NCBI RefSeq assembly: GCF_002351485.1 | Contig: NZ_NWMW01000001.1 | Span: 1,736,001-1,800,000, forward strand | From: Sphingomonas spermidinifaciens | GTDB taxonomy: Bacteria; Pseudomonadota; Alphaproteobacteria; Sphingomonadales; Sphingomonadaceae | Reading direction: 5' to 3' | DNA: 64,000 bases | Part shown: positions 50,861 to 60,041 of the stretch, one piece after another | Layout: the number at the start of each line of letters is the position of its first letter | Position numbering within the stretch: the stretch's first letter is position 1 | Notes under the pieces: generated by a model | What the model saw: only the letters and a program-made list of their open reading frames with translations | Told to the model about the DNA's origin: nothing | Databases searched by the model: none | Position numbers and translations under genes: made by a program

Positions 50861-52111
50861 ATGACGATCAACTGGCCGCAGCTCGATTACCTCGGCTGGC
50901 GGGACACCTGCTCCGCGCTGCACCTATATCTGCAGGTCGCCGGCAAATACCGCCTGGCGCACAGCCCTTGGCTGAACCATTCCTGGAACGCGACCTTCTA
51001 CGTCACGCCCATCGGACTGGCCTCCTCGCCGATCCCCGACGGTCCCGGCATCGAACTGCTGTTCGACCTGCGAAAGCATGAGGTGGTGGGCACCAACGGC
51101 GATGGCAGCCGGGCCTCGTTCGCGCTCGGGCCGACGACCGTCGCGGCCTTTCATGGCGCGTTTGTGAAGCTCATCTCGGATCTCGGCGGCACGCCCAGCT
51201 TCCACGACACGCCCAATGAGGTCCCGCACCCTCTGCCCTTCCCCGAGGACCATCGCGATCGTCCTTACGACCGCGAGGCCGTGCAGCGTTTCCACCAGGC
51301 GCTGGTCGCGACCGACCGGGTGTTCAACCGCTTCCGCACCGCATTTCTGGGCAAGTCGAGTCCCGTCCACCTTTTCTGGGGCGCGCTCGACCTCGCGGTG
51401 ACCCGCTTTTCGGGGCGACGCGCGCCGCTCCACCCCGGCAACATTCCCGCGCTGCCGAACGACGTGGCGCAGGAAGCCTATGACCGAGAGGTCGCATCGG
51501 TGGGCTTCTGGCCGGGCGGCGGGGGCATCGATTACCCCGCCTTTTATGCCTATGCCTATCCGTCGCCCGCCGGCTTTCGTGCCGCGCCGGTCGAGCCCGA
51601 TGCCGCCTTCTGGCACGAGCAATTGGGAGAATTCGTCCTGCCCTATGAGGCCGTCCAAGCGGCCGGCGATCCCGACGCGACGCTGCTTGCGTTCCTCACT
51701 TCGACCTATGACGCAACGGCCGATCTGGGCGGATGGGACCGCGACCTGCTGGAGTGCGCGGTGGGCCGGCCGCGCCAGGTGCGTCCGGCAGACCCGCATG
51801 TCGAGGCACCGGCCGACCAACCGGCGACAGGCACGGTGGAGCGCGAGGACGGCGAGACGAAGGGTCGCTACTGGATGTCGGTCGACGCGGTCGAAGCCGA
51901 GATGACCTATAGCCGGGCCAGCCCTTCGCTCATCATCATCGATCACACCGAGGTGCCCACGGCGCTGCGCGGACGCAAGGTCGGCGAGCAGCTCGTCCGC
52001 CGGGCCGTCGAGGACGCAAGGCGCGAGGGGGTGGCGATCATTCCACTTTGTCCCTTTGCAAAGGCGCAGATCGACCGTCATCCCGAGTGGCAGGACGTGC
52101 TACACGGCTAG
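50861..52111 (+). CDS. DUF5996 protein fused to a YjdJ-type GNAT domain
   Basis: A 416-residue two-domain protein. The start at 50861 follows AGTGGAG and begins the DUF5996 homology (MTINWPQLDYLGWRDTCSAL). DUF5996 covers about 1-300 (KYRLAHSPWLNHSWNATFYV, PVHLFWGALDLAVTRFSGR, GFWPGGGGIDYPAFYAYAYP). After an Ala/Pro linker, residues about 325-416 are a small GNAT of the YjdJ type: HTEVPTALRGRKVGEQLVRR followed by IPLCPFAKAQIDRHPEW. Both parts are usually separate proteins, so this looks like a fusion. It is cytosolic. It is divergent from the E1-like operon. The substrate is unknown. Confidence 0.85.
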   Translation: MTINWPQLDYLGWRDTCSALHLYLQVAGKYRLAHSPWLNHSWNATFYVTPIGLASSPIPDGPGIELLFDLRKHEVVGTNGDGSRASFALGPTTVAAFHGAFVKLISDLGGTPSFHDTPNEVPHPLPFPEDHRDRPYDREAVQRFHQALVATDRVFNRFRTAFLGKSSPVHLFWGALDLAVTRFSGRRAPLHPGNIPALPNDVAQEAYDREVASVGFWPGGGGIDYPAFYAYAYPSPAGFRAAPVEPDAAFWHEQLGEFVLPYEAVQAAGDPDATLLAFLTSTYDATADLGGWDRDLLECAVGRPRQVRPADPHVEAPADQPATGTVEREDGETKGRYWMSVDAVEAEMTYSRASPSLIIIDHTEVPTALRGRKVGEQLVRRAVEDARREGVAIIPLCPFAKAQIDRHPEWQDVLHG

Positions 52112-52441
52112 CCCAAGAGGTGATCTTGGCGAAGGGCGAGTTGGCATTCTTCGAAGGAAGTCCTCGCGGATGCTTGGACATCGCTGGTGGTCAACAGCCA
52201 CGCGGCAACGCCTCGCATCGAAGGGACGGCGTCCACCGACGCCGCCATATCAATCATCGCCCGCAGCGCGGCCGATCGATCGGTGCCGAGAGAAGGACCG
52301 CGACCCTGCCGGAAATGCGAGAGCAGCCGGCCTTCGATCTGGCGTAACGCCCCTCTCCCCACCGAGCTTAGACCGACTGTAAACAACTGAAATTTGCGCT
52401 ATGGTTCGCCCGGGGCCGAAGATCGAAACCGGAGAGCACTG
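52112..52441. other. Gene-free stretch, 330 bp
   Basis: I see no supported gene or structured element here. A weak minus-strand frame (52108-52386) needs a TTG start without a ribosome site and matches nothing known to me. The right end holds the ribosome site (GGAGAG) of the gene at 52442. Confidence 0.5.
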
Positions 52442-53662
52442 ATGATCGATCACATGATGCCCCGCCGAGGGTTTATCGAGGTCGGTGGACTGGCGGCTGC
52501 ATCGCTCGCAGCGCCGGCGACACTGGCGGCGTCCTTTGCACAGGCAGGCGACGCCCGGACAGAGGGCCGGCCGTTGCCGGAGGGCGTGAAGCTCCCAAGC
52601 AGTCCACCGCGGCGACGGCGTGCGGACAGCATCGGCTTCGCGATCGTCGGTCTCGGCGGCTACGCCCTCAATCAGATGATGCCACGCATCGATCAGGCGG
52701 AGCGCGCCCATGTCGCCGCGCTGGTCTCGGGCAATCCCGACAAGCTGCGTCAGGTCGGCGACGCCTATGGCGTCCCGGAAGACGCTCGCTATTCTTACGA
52801 GGATTTTGCGCGGATTGCCGCGGACGACCGCGTCGATGCGGTCTATATCGTTTTGCCGACCGGCCTGCACGCCGAATGGACGATCCGCGCGTTCGCAGCT
52901 GGCAAGCATGTCCTCTGCGAAAAACCGATGGCGATCTCTAGCGTGGAATGTGAGCGGATGATCGCCGCCGCACGCCGTGCCGATCGCAAGCTGATGATCG
53001 CCTATCGATCGCATTTCGAGCCGTACAATCTCGAAGCCATGAAACTCATGCGGCAAAAGGCGGTCGGCGATATCCGGCTCGTCAGGACCGAACAGTCCTA
53101 TCGCATGGGACCGACCAGCCCGAGCCAGAATTGGCGCGTCAATCGCGCGCTGGCGGGCGGCGGCCCGCTGGAGGATTATGGTCTCTACGGCCTGCAATCG
53201 GCCCTCTATCTGACCGGCGAAATGCCCGAGAGCATCAGCGCCACCACCTTCCGGCCGACGGGCGATCCCCGCTTTGCTGAGATTTTCGCACATGTCTCCG
53301 CACAGCTGCAGTTTCCGTCGGGCGCGGTTGCGCAGCTGGTGACCTCTTATGACTCGGCCGGGGGGAATATCGCCCTCGTCCGCGGCACCGGCGGCAGCCT
53401 GATCATGGATCCGGCGACCAGCTATGCCGGCCAGAAAATGCGCATCGAGGGGCCGAACGGTGCCGAGTTCAACCCCGGCGACCCGACCGTGCAGTTCGCG
53501 CGCCAGCTCGATCACCTTGCAAGCGCAATCCGCGAGGGCACCCCGATAAGGACACCCGGCGAAATGGGCCTGCGCGACCTGCGACTGATCGAAGCGATTT
53601 ATGCGTCGGCAAAGGCGGGGCGAACCGAGAAGGTCGCGCCAGACGGACGTTTGCGGCGCTGA
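52442..53662 (+). CDS. Tat-exported glucose-fructose-oxidoreductase-like protein (Gfo/Idh/MocA, 4 of 4)
   Basis: A 406-residue protein with a twin-arginine signal (MPRRGFIEVGGLAAASLAAP). The Rossmann fold begins GFAIVGLGGYALNQMMP. The catalytic lysine is in HVLCEKPMAISS. YRSHFEPYNLEAM and GGGPLEDYGLYGLQSALYLTG are close to the glucose-fructose oxidoreductase group typified by the Zymomonas periplasmic enzyme. That enzyme keeps tightly bound NADP and couples oxidation of one sugar to reduction of another. A similar role in the periplasm is likely. The ribosome site is GGAGAG. It stands apart from the other three family members and is convergent with an MFS gene. Confidence 0.9.
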   Translation: MIDHMMPRRGFIEVGGLAAASLAAPATLAASFAQAGDARTEGRPLPEGVKLPSSPPRRRRADSIGFAIVGLGGYALNQMMPRIDQAERAHVAALVSGNPDKLRQVGDAYGVPEDARYSYEDFARIAADDRVDAVYIVLPTGLHAEWTIRAFAAGKHVLCEKPMAISSVECERMIAAARRADRKLMIAYRSHFEPYNLEAMKLMRQKAVGDIRLVRTEQSYRMGPTSPSQNWRVNRALAGGGPLEDYGLYGLQSALYLTGEMPESISATTFRPTGDPRFAEIFAHVSAQLQFPSGAVAQLVTSYDSAGGNIALVRGTGGSLIMDPATSYAGQKMRIEGPNGAEFNPGDPTVQFARQLDHLASAIREGTPIRTPGEMGLRDLRLIEAIYASAKAGRTEKVAPDGRLRR

Positions 53663-53778
53663 TAGGCCACCTAATGGCTTTGTCAGTCGAGATGCTGGCG
53701 CCGCAAGGTCGCTGGCATCATCCGAAAGACTGCGCAGCAGCGCTCTGATGGGCGGGATCGGTGCTTTCCGGGTCGCCG

Positions 53779-55125
53779 CTATCCAGCACGGAGCGTAGAG
53801 GCTGTGACGAGGTCCGGAGGCCCATCGTCAAGGATCGATCGCGGCGGCGCGGTGGCCATGCGCCGATTTGCGATCCGGCACGCGATCACCGTCGCAGCAC
53901 AGGCGGCGGGCACGACAAGCAAGCCAAAGGCCAGGCCGTTCCGTGCCCCCGCCGCCGCCGCCGCCGCGCCGTCGCTTAAGACGCCGACGATCAACGGCCC
54001 GAGCGCCGGTCCGACCAGCCCCGAGGCAATCATGGCCAGGCTCGACGCCATTCCCTCGCGCCCGACGCCGGCGACGCGATGCGCGGCACCGAAGGCAAAG
54101 GGGAGCATGAATGCGAAGGCGAACATCGCCGGCATCATCAATGCCACGCACAGCCGGGCGTCAGCGACAAACAGCGCCGCCGCCGTGCACAGGCCGGCGA
54201 CGGCGAAGGCGATCATCGGCGCGCGCAGCAGCGCGGCGCGGCCCGCGCGCACGGAAGCATCGAACCGGCGCCCGCCGGCCAGCGTGCCGATCGCGCCGAG
54301 CAGCCCCTGTGACAGCCCAAAGGCGACCCCGGCCTGCGTGGTGCTGAACCCATGCGCGCGGATCAGGAAGGTCGCAGCGAACGCATAGAAGGGGGTCGCC
54401 GCGAAGCCGATGCAGACCGCGACGACCAGCAGCGCACGAAAGGCCGGGATGGCAAGCAGTGCGCGGCTCTCCTGCCAGAACGAGGCATCGCTTGCCGCGC
54501 GGCGGATCGGCGGCGTCGGCCCTGCCGCGATCGCCGCCAGGATGCCGACGACCGCGCCGAACAGACCCGCTGCGACAAGCGCCGCCCGCCAGCCATATTG
54601 CTCGCCGATCGCCCCACCCAGGCCGAAGCCCACCATCGTGCCGATCGGAATGCCGGTCGAGAAGATGCCGAGCGCGATTCCCCGGCGCGTGGGGCCAATC
54701 CGGCGCGCGATGATCGAATGGCTCGACGGCACCGCCCCCGCCTCGCCAAGCGCGACGCCGAAGCGGGACGCGGCGAGACTGGCGAATCCCGTCGCCAACC
54801 CGCCCAACGCGGTCATGACGCTCCACGTCAGCGTGCACGCCAAGAGGACAAGGCGCGGCGACCCGTGGTCGCACAGTCGCGCCATCGGCAAGGACAACAG
54901 CGCATAGCAAGCGGCGAACGCAAGCCCCGTCACCAGCCCGATCTGCGTGTCGCTCAGGGCCAGTTCGGCCTTGATCGCCTCGGCCAGGATGAAGGGCAGA
55001 ATGCGATCGACCTGCGCGAACACGCTGACCAGGAACAGCGACCCCAGCAGCAGCGCCGCCCGCCGCCCCCGAAGGAACGGCGCGGCGGTCGATGGAGTCA
55101 CAGTGGACGGATCGTCACTCGGCAT
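53779..55125 (-). CDS. MFS transporter
   Basis: A 448-residue carrier with 12 predicted helices. The start at ATG 55125 has GGGGGA 7 nt upstream; a TTG further up is less likely. Helix 1 carries VSVFAQVDRILPFILAEAIK, the loop between helices 2 and 3 has LPMARLCDHGSPR (the MFS D-x-x-G-R-K-like motif), and VALGEAGAVPSSHSIIARRI is in helices 4-5. The type resembles the broad spinster/hexuronate-like MFS branch common in sphingomonads. The substrate is unknown. The neighbouring sugar oxidoreductase (52442) hints at a sugar acid. Confidence 0.88.
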   Translation of the reverse strand: MPSDDPSTVTPSTAAPFLRGRRAALLLGSLFLVSVFAQVDRILPFILAEAIKAELALSDTQIGLVTGLAFAACYALLSLPMARLCDHGSPRLVLLACTLTWSVMTALGGLATGFASLAASRFGVALGEAGAVPSSHSIIARRIGPTRRGIALGIFSTGIPIGTMVGFGLGGAIGEQYGWRAALVAAGLFGAVVGILAAIAAGPTPPIRRAASDASFWQESRALLAIPAFRALLVVAVCIGFAATPFYAFAATFLIRAHGFSTTQAGVAFGLSQGLLGAIGTLAGGRRFDASVRAGRAALLRAPMIAFAVAGLCTAAALFVADARLCVALMMPAMFAFAFMLPFAFGAAHRVAGVGREGMASSLAMIASGLVGPALGPLIVGVLSDGAAAAAAGARNGLAFGLLVVPAACAATVIACRIANRRMATAPPRSILDDGPPDLVTASTLRAG

Positions 55126-55157
55126 TCGCACATCCCCCAACGACCGGTCCGCTCCGC

Positions 55158-55622
55158 TCAGCCCGGCACCCGCCGGAAGACGAGCGTCCGCCCCAGCATC
55201 GGCGACCCCATATAGCCGCGCATCTCCAGCTTGCCCTGAACCAGCCGCATATGCGCCGAAAGCGACCGACCCGACGTCCCGTCATACAGGCTGCCGCCCT
55301 CCCATCGCGCATCCTTCGCATCCCATTTCAGGTTCTGAAGGATCGTGATCCGCTCCAGCGAGCGGCCGCGCAGTGTGGGATCGGGGTTGTGCACGTCGCG
55401 CTTGAACGTCCGGCCGTCTGCCTCGACCGCGCGCCGGCCCCAGAGCAGGCGACCGGAATAGCTGCCACCGGCCTCGAACATCTCGATCTTCATCCGCCCA
55501 TCCTCCGCCTCCCACACCCCGGCAATCGAGGGGGGCGCCCCCGCCTGAGCGGCAGCGGGCAGGATAGCCGCCGGCGCAGGCGCGGCAGAGAGCATTATCA
55601 GGGCCGTGGTCATCAGGGGCAT
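55158..55622 (-). CDS. DUF2147 domain exported protein
   Basis: A 154-residue protein with a signal peptide (TTALIMLSAAPAPAAILPAA). The mature part matches DUF2147: SIAGVWEAEDGRMKIEMFEA, YSGRLLWGRRAVEAD, and NLKWDAKDARWEGGSLYDGT. The domain is a small lipocalin-like barrel in the periplasm. Its function is unknown. It is 32 bp before the MFS start on the same strand and 42 bp after the SDR gene, so co-transcription is possible. Confidence 0.88.
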   Translation of the reverse strand: MPLMTTALIMLSAAPAPAAILPAAAQAGAPPSIAGVWEAEDGRMKIEMFEAGGSYSGRLLWGRRAVEADGRTFKRDVHNPDPTLRGRSLERITILQNLKWDAKDARWEGGSLYDGTSGRSLSAHMRLVQGKLEMRGYMGSPMLGRTLVFRRVPG

Positions 55623-55664
55623 GGTTCGTCCTTCCTCGAAAGATAAGGTGGCGTGCGCCGCCGG

Positions 55665-56615
55665 TCAGGCCGCGGCACTGGTTTCGGGCTGCGCCGCGGC
55701 GGCGCCGAACCGAACCCCGCACAGCCGCTCGGACGCCTCCCAAAGCCGCGCAGCGATCTCTTCGTCGAGCGCTCGGGGCGGCACCGCCGACAGCGTGGGA
55801 TAGCCGCGCAGGCCGCCCATCCCGTCCGGTCCGTAATAGGCGCCGCCCCGTGCGCCAGGCGCGGTCGCGGCAAAAAGGGTCGGCAAAGCACCCTGCGCGG
55901 CCGGCTGGAACAGAAATGGCAGCACCGAACGCACCATGCCGGGCAGGCTGCGCCGGCCGGCGCCGTTGTGGATCAGGTCGGTCCGCGACACGCCGGGATG
56001 CGCGGCGATGCTGGTGACGCCCCACGCCATCGCGTCACTGCGGCGCTGAAACTCGAGGGCGAACATCAGGCAGGCGAGCTTCGATTGGGCATAGGCCGGC
56101 ATCGGTTGATACCCGCGCTCGAACTGGAGATCGTCGAGCCGGATCGCGCCGCGCGGCGCCGCCACGCTCGACAGCGACACCACGCGCGCTCCGGGGGTGG
56201 CGCGCAACAGCGGCAGCAAATGCCCCGTCAGCGCGAAATGGCCAAGATAGTTCGTCGCGAACTGAAGCTCGAAACCGTCCGCCGTCACCTGCCGCGCCGG
56301 CGGGACCATCACCGCGGCATTGTTGATGAGGATGTCGATCCTGCCGAGCCGCTGAGCCAGCCGCTCCGCCCCGGCAGCGACCGAGCCGAGATCGGCAAGG
56401 TCGAGCAGTTCGAAACCTACCTTTGCGCCGCCGGCCGCGCGCAGGATGCGATCGACGGCCTGTGCGCCCTTGGCCGGGTTGCGACCGGCGACGATCGTGG
56501 TGGCCCCTGCGCGGGCGAGCGCCAGCGCATCCTCCAAGCCGATCCCGCCGGTGCCCGTGACCACGGCGACGCGGCCGGCAAGATCGGGCATGTCGGCCGT
56601 TGTCCAGCGTGCCAT
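55665..56615 (-). CDS. Short-chain dehydrogenase/reductase (retinol-dehydrogenase-like)
   Basis: A 316-residue NAD(P)-dependent oxidoreductase. The dinucleotide motif is VAVVTGTGGIGLEDAL (TGxxxIG), followed by VAGRNPAKG, the structural NNAAVM, and the catalytic YxxxK in MPAYAQSKLACL. The extended C-terminus and FATNYLGHFALTGHL place it with the retinol-dehydrogenase/WWOX-like SDR branch. It is cytosolic. The gene is downstream of and on the same strand as an AraC-type regulator gene, the common AraC-SDR arrangement, so it is probably activated by that protein. The substrate is unknown. Confidence 0.9.
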   Translation of the reverse strand: MARWTTADMPDLAGRVAVVTGTGGIGLEDALALARAGATTIVAGRNPAKGAQAVDRILRAAGGAKVGFELLDLADLGSVAAGAERLAQRLGRIDILINNAAVMVPPARQVTADGFELQFATNYLGHFALTGHLLPLLRATPGARVVSLSSVAAPRGAIRLDDLQFERGYQPMPAYAQSKLACLMFALEFQRRSDAMAWGVTSIAAHPGVSRTDLIHNGAGRRSLPGMVRSVLPFLFQPAAQGALPTLFAATAPGARGGAYYGPDGMGGLRGYPTLSAVPPRALDEEIAARLWEASERLCGVRFGAAAAQPETSAAA

Positions 56616-56734
56616 GATAGCGTCTCCTTCGTCGAAAAAGCCTGTTCGGCCTGTTCGACAAAGCTACGCGACGGGCGTCGGAGCACCATGCCGGAACCGG
56701 GAACTTCCTTGCCCGATCCTATCAAAGCGGAGCC

Positions 56735-57712
56735 TCAGCGCGGCACGGCCTGCGCCAGCAACGCCTTGAAGTTCATGACGTCGCGCTTTGGCGCTACGCC
56801 GAACGATCGCGTATATTCGCGGCTGAACTGGGACGCGCTTTCATAACCCACCTGATAGGCCGCCTCTGACACGTTGGCCGCATCGGACAGCATCAGCCGC
56901 CGCGCTTCCAGCAGCCGCAGCTGTTTCTGATACTGGACCGGCGTCATCGACGTCATCGTCTTGAAATGTGCATGGAACGACGACGGGCTCATCCGCGCGA
57001 TCTCGGCCAGCTGCTCGACGCGCAGCGGCTGGCTGTAATTATCGCGGACATAGGTGATCGCGCGGGCAACCCGTTCGGCGTGGGTGTCCGGCACCGCCAG
57101 CTTGGCCAGTTCACCGCCATATGGACCCGTGAGGAGCCAATAGTAGAGCTCGCGCATGATCGTCGGGTACAGCACCGGGACTGCAGCGACGTTGCTCATC
57201 AGGCGGACGAGGCGGACCAGGCATTCGGCCAGCGGCTCGTCGACCTTGCCAACGAAAACGCAGGCGCTCGACTGCACCCCGGGCATGGGCGGGGTCGGCA
57301 GCTGCTGAAGCACCTCGCGCAGGATCGCGGTGTCGAATTCGATTGTGATGCCCAAATACGGGTCCTCGGGCGTCGCGCCGACCATGCGGCCGATCGCGGG
57401 AACTTCGACGCTGACCACCAGGCACTCCATCTCGGTGTAGTGCAACGACGTCTCGCCGAACAGAATCTCCTTTGCGCCCTTCAGCACCACGCACAGCGAC
57501 GGACGGTACATGTTGGGGATGGGCATGATCGTCTGAAACGACCGGACAAGGTTCACGCCCGTCATCCCGGTCTCGAACCGCCCCTGCCCACCGCCCCGCG
57601 CCTCGATCAACTCCATGACCGCGCCCATCAGCGCCAGCGGCGTCGCCCCGCGGCCTTCCAAATGCCTTGGAGGAAAGGGCAAGATTTCCGCGGTATTCGG
57701 CATTCTGATCAT
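56735..57712 (-). CDS. AraC family transcriptional regulator
   Basis: A 325-residue regulator. The N-terminal AraC_N ligand domain (about 20-200) has SLCVVLKGAKEILFGE followed by YTEMECLVVSVEVPAIG. The C-terminal double helix-turn-helix (about 215-315) includes LRVEQLAEIARMSPSSFHAH and VSEAAYQVGYESASQFSREY. The start at 57712 has AGAAGGA 7 nt upstream. It likely controls the SDR gene 119 bp downstream. A perfect palindrome lies 54-68 bp upstream of its start. Confidence 0.92.
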   Translation of the reverse strand: MIRMPNTAEILPFPPRHLEGRGATPLALMGAVMELIEARGGGQGRFETGMTGVNLVRSFQTIMPIPNMYRPSLCVVLKGAKEILFGETSLHYTEMECLVVSVEVPAIGRMVGATPEDPYLGITIEFDTAILREVLQQLPTPPMPGVQSSACVFVGKVDEPLAECLVRLVRLMSNVAAVPVLYPTIMRELYYWLLTGPYGGELAKLAVPDTHAERVARAITYVRDNYSQPLRVEQLAEIARMSPSSFHAHFKTMTSMTPVQYQKQLRLLEARRLMLSDAANVSEAAYQVGYESASQFSREYTRSFGVAPKRDVMNFKALLAQAVPR

Positions 57713-58236
57713 CAACCGATCCTTCTAGCTTGAGCATGCCAGAACAAGCCAGGTGTTGAAGATATGACAGACAATCTGTCGCCGTCAAGCGAACAAAGAA
57801 TCGGCGAAATGCAGATTCCAAGAAACACTATGGGCGGAAAAATTGCTCCGTGGCGACTGATATTCGTTTATCCGAGCTTCTTTCTATTGTCTCCATTATT
57901 TGATAACACCTCACTTTCATCGCAAGACCGATTTTTTCGGCCGCAAAGCGAGTGGGAAGCGGAAGAGATCAAGAGCGTACCTAGTATATTTTTGAGCGAC
58001 CGCGCGGCGCCGCTTTCTACGAGTGACGCCGCCGAATAGGTCGGCCTGCATCGAATAGGCTCGATTTCCAACGCAAGCGGTATCGCACCGCTCCAGCGTC
58101 GCCCCCCACACAACCGGGGGTGATCGGGTGGCTGAGCGCCAACGATCTGGTCGGCGACACGGCGGACAACCCGGTGACGGACGCGGGCAACCGCTGGGCG
58201 GCCACACCCTCTCCCATCGCTTCTGAAGGAACGATC
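57713..58236. other. Intergenic region, 524 bp, with AT-richer patch
   Basis: The region holds the promoter side of the AraC gene and an AT-richer stretch at about 57760-58030, clearly different in composition from its neighbours. A 91-codon plus-strand frame (57764-58039) lies in it, but its codon use is atypical and no homology or strong ribosome site is seen, so I do not call it a gene. It may be horizontally acquired or decayed DNA. Confidence 0.5.
57766..57780. promoter_or_regulatory. Perfect palindrome upstream of the AraC gene
   Basis: GACAGA (57766-57771) and TCTGTC (57775-57780) form a perfect 6-bp inverted repeat with a CAA centre, 54-68 bp upstream of the AraC-type start codon. 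It may be an operator for autoregulation, or a promoter-proximal hairpin. Confidence 0.35.
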
Positions 58237-58554
58237 ATGATCGTCCTGCCCCGCCCCCTGATCGCTGCCGCCATCGCCATCGCCATCGCCATCGGGCGGA
58301 TGCCGGGCGAGCCGCCGAAAATCTTGCCCGCCATGCAGCGCGTGTCGCTCATTGCGTGGCTCGCCGGGACGCGGTCACGCCGGCCGCTCGCCGATCCGCA
58401 GCTCGAGGTGGTGCGCGCGATCAGCGCTTCGCTGGCTCGGGGTGCGTCGGCGATCCGACACGACTTGCTCACAGCCGTGCTTCTCGCAGGCTGGACCATC
58501 GAGGATCTGCGCCTCGCTTTTCCCGATGTGCCTGTATCGCGTGGAAAGGGCTGA
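58237..58554 (+). CDS. Hypothetical protein with N-terminal hydrophobic repeat
   Basis: A 105-residue protein starting at 58237 with GAAGGA upstream. The N-terminus (IVLPRPLIAAAIAIAIAIGR) is encoded in part by four tandem copies of GCCATC (58270-58293), giving Ala-Ile repeats and a probable membrane segment. The C-terminal part (VVRAISASLARGASAIRHDL, LAGWTIEDLRLAF) is helical. No family was recognised. The stop is 1 bp before the methyltransferase start, so the two are translationally coupled. Confidence 0.6.
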   Translation: MIVLPRPLIAAAIAIAIAIGRMPGEPPKILPAMQRVSLIAWLAGTRSRRPLADPQLEVVRAISASLARGASAIRHDLLTAVLLAGWTIEDLRLAFPDVPVSRGKG

Positions 58555-58555
58555 C

Positions 58556-59197
58556 ATGGCGATCCAGTCTCTCGCGCCAGGCGTTTGCCAGTTCGGCGCC
58601 TTCGGACGGAAGCTGACGGACGGTCTGATATTCTTCGGCCGGTGGCTTCGGGACCCGGCGGGGATGGCGTCGATAGCGCCATCGGGTCAGGCGCTCGCCG
58701 AGCTCATCACGCGCGACATCGGCGAGGGCTCTGCACCGGTGCTCGAACTGGGCAGCGGGACAGGCGCCTTCGTTCCGGCGCTGCTGGCGCGCGGCTTGCG
58801 GGAGGCCGACCTGGTGCTGGTCGAGCGCGACGCCTGCCTCGCCCGGCGGCTTGCCATACGCTATCCGGGTGCCACCGTGCTGGCCTGCGACGCGGCGGCG
58901 ATCCCGGCCGGCGACCTCGCCCCGCCATTTGCAGCGGCGGTCTGCGGCCTCGGGCTGCTCAACCTGCGCGCGGAGGCGCTCGAAGCGATCCTGCTCGCCG
59001 TGTTTGCCCGGATGGCGCCGGGGGCTGCAATGTATCTGTTTACCTATGGTCGGCGATGCTCGGTTCCCGACGTGATCCTCGACCGGCTCAGCCTCGTCGC
59101 GGATCGTCGTGGTCGGACGTGGCGGAATCTGCCGCCGGCGACGGTCTACCGCTTGCGGCGACGGCTCGAGCCCACCGCATCGCGGGTTGCGGCGTGA
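58556..59197 (+). CDS. Class I SAM-dependent methyltransferase (PmtA-like)
   Basis: A 213-residue protein with the AdoMet-binding motif [19 protein letters not shown] and the acidic loop [13 protein letters not shown]. The N-terminus ([30 protein letters not shown]) resembles phospholipid N-methyltransferases, which methylate phosphatidylethanolamine at the membrane surface. That assignment is suggestive only. It begins 1 bp after the preceding stop codon and overlaps the next gene by 4 bp (GTGA), so the three genes are one coupled unit. Confidence 0.78.
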   Translation: MAIQSLAPGVCQFGAFGRKLTDGLIFFGRWLRDPAGMASIAPSGQALAELITRDIGEGSAPVLELGSGTGAFVPALLARGLREADLVLVERDACLARRLAIRYPGATVLACDAAAIPAGDLAPPFAAAVCGLGLLNLRAEALEAILLAVFARMAPGAAMYLFTYGRRCSVPDVILDRLSLVADRRGRTWRNLPPATVYRLRRRLEPTASRVAA

Positions 59198-59466
59198 ATG
59201 CCGGGCTGCCCGACCTGTGGACTGCCAACCTGCTGGCCGCTGCGGTGCCCGCGTTACTGCTGGGCAGCAGCAGCGTCGGCTTTGCCGCCTATTTGGGCGG
59301 CGCGGGGGCGGCCGGGGTCGCGATGATGCTGGTCGAGGAACCGGGCGACGCCCGCGCACTGCTTCACCGGCGCGATGTGCGCGCACATGCGGCAGCTCGC
59401 GCCGCGCTGTCTGTGGTGGTGGGGTCGGTGCCTTATCTGATCGGGCGGCTTGCCGCGCCGCTCTAG
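59194..59466 (+). CDS. Small hypothetical membrane protein
   Basis: A 90-residue protein starting at GTG 59194 within the stop codon of the methyltransferase gene. Two hydrophobic segments ([20 protein letters not shown] and [19 protein letters not shown]) flank a short charged loop ([14 protein letters not shown]). No family was recognised. Translational coupling with the methyltransferase suggests a shared membrane role. Confidence 0.6.
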   Translation: MNAGLPDLWTANLLAAAVPALLLGSSSVGFAAYLGGAGAAGVAMMLVEEPGDARALLHRRDVRAHAAARAALSVVVGSVPYLIGRLAAPL

Positions 59467-59573
59467 CGCCCGGGACTGCGAGCATTGGGCAAGTCTTCCG
59501 AAGGATCGGGCGTTCACCGCCCGGCCACCGACTGACACCATCGCCGTCGCCCGCAGCAACCAGGGATATTGCC

Positions 59574-60041
59574 ATGCCCATCGACCTGAGTGTCAACGGA
59601 CGGACCCGGCGGGTCGATGACGATGCGGAGACGCCGCTGCTGTGGGTCCTGCGCGACACGCTGGGGCTAAGGGGCACGCGATATGGCTGCGGAATTGCGC
59701 AGTGCGGCGCGTGCACCGTTCATGTCGATGGCCAGCCGGTGCGGTCCTGCACGCTGCCCGTCGGCGTGGTGGAGAGCGCGGCGATCACCACGATCGAGGG
59801 AGTGGCCGGGCCCGAGGTGGAAGCGGTCCGCGCCGCTTGGACCGCGCGCGATGTGCCGCAATGCGGCTTCTGCCAGTCGGGGCAGGTGATGAGCGCGGTC
59901 GCGCTGTTGCGCACGATCCCCATACCCAGCGATGCCGACATCGACCTGGCGATGAGCGGCAATTTGTGTCGTTGCGCCACGTACAACCGCATCCGCGCCG
60001 CGATTCACGATGCCGCGCGCGCAGGATCGACCCCGGCATGA
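59574..60041 (+). CDS. iorA: (2Fe-2S) subunit of an isoquinoline 1-oxidoreductase-type enzyme
   Basis: A 155-residue iron-sulfur subunit of the xanthine-oxidase family. The first [2Fe-2S] site is [20 protein letters not shown] followed by SC; the second is [11 protein letters not shown] with GNLCRCATY. It has no signal peptide, so it would be exported together with the Tat-targeted large subunit. It passes electrons from the molybdenum site of the large subunit (60732) to a carrier, plausibly the dihaem protein encoded in between. Family members hydroxylate N-heterocycles or oxidise aldehydes. The stop overlaps the next start (ATGA). Confidence 0.9.
   Translation: MPIDLSVNGRTRRVDDDAETPLLWVLRDTLGLRGTRYGCGIAQCGACTVHVDGQPVRSCTLPVGVVESAAITTIEGVAGPEVEAVRAAWTARDVPQCGFCQSGQVMSAVALLRTIPIPSDADIDLAMSGNLCRCATYNRIRAAIHDAARAGSTPA

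Noticed and set aside
52108-52386. Minus-strand frame of 92 codons after the DUF5996-GNAT gene
   Set aside because: Needs a TTG start without a ribosome site, and no family resemblance was found.
57764-58039. Plus-strand frame of 91 codons in the AT-richer patch
   Set aside because: Codon use is unlike the genome, no ribosome site is convincing, and it may be an effect of low GC content.
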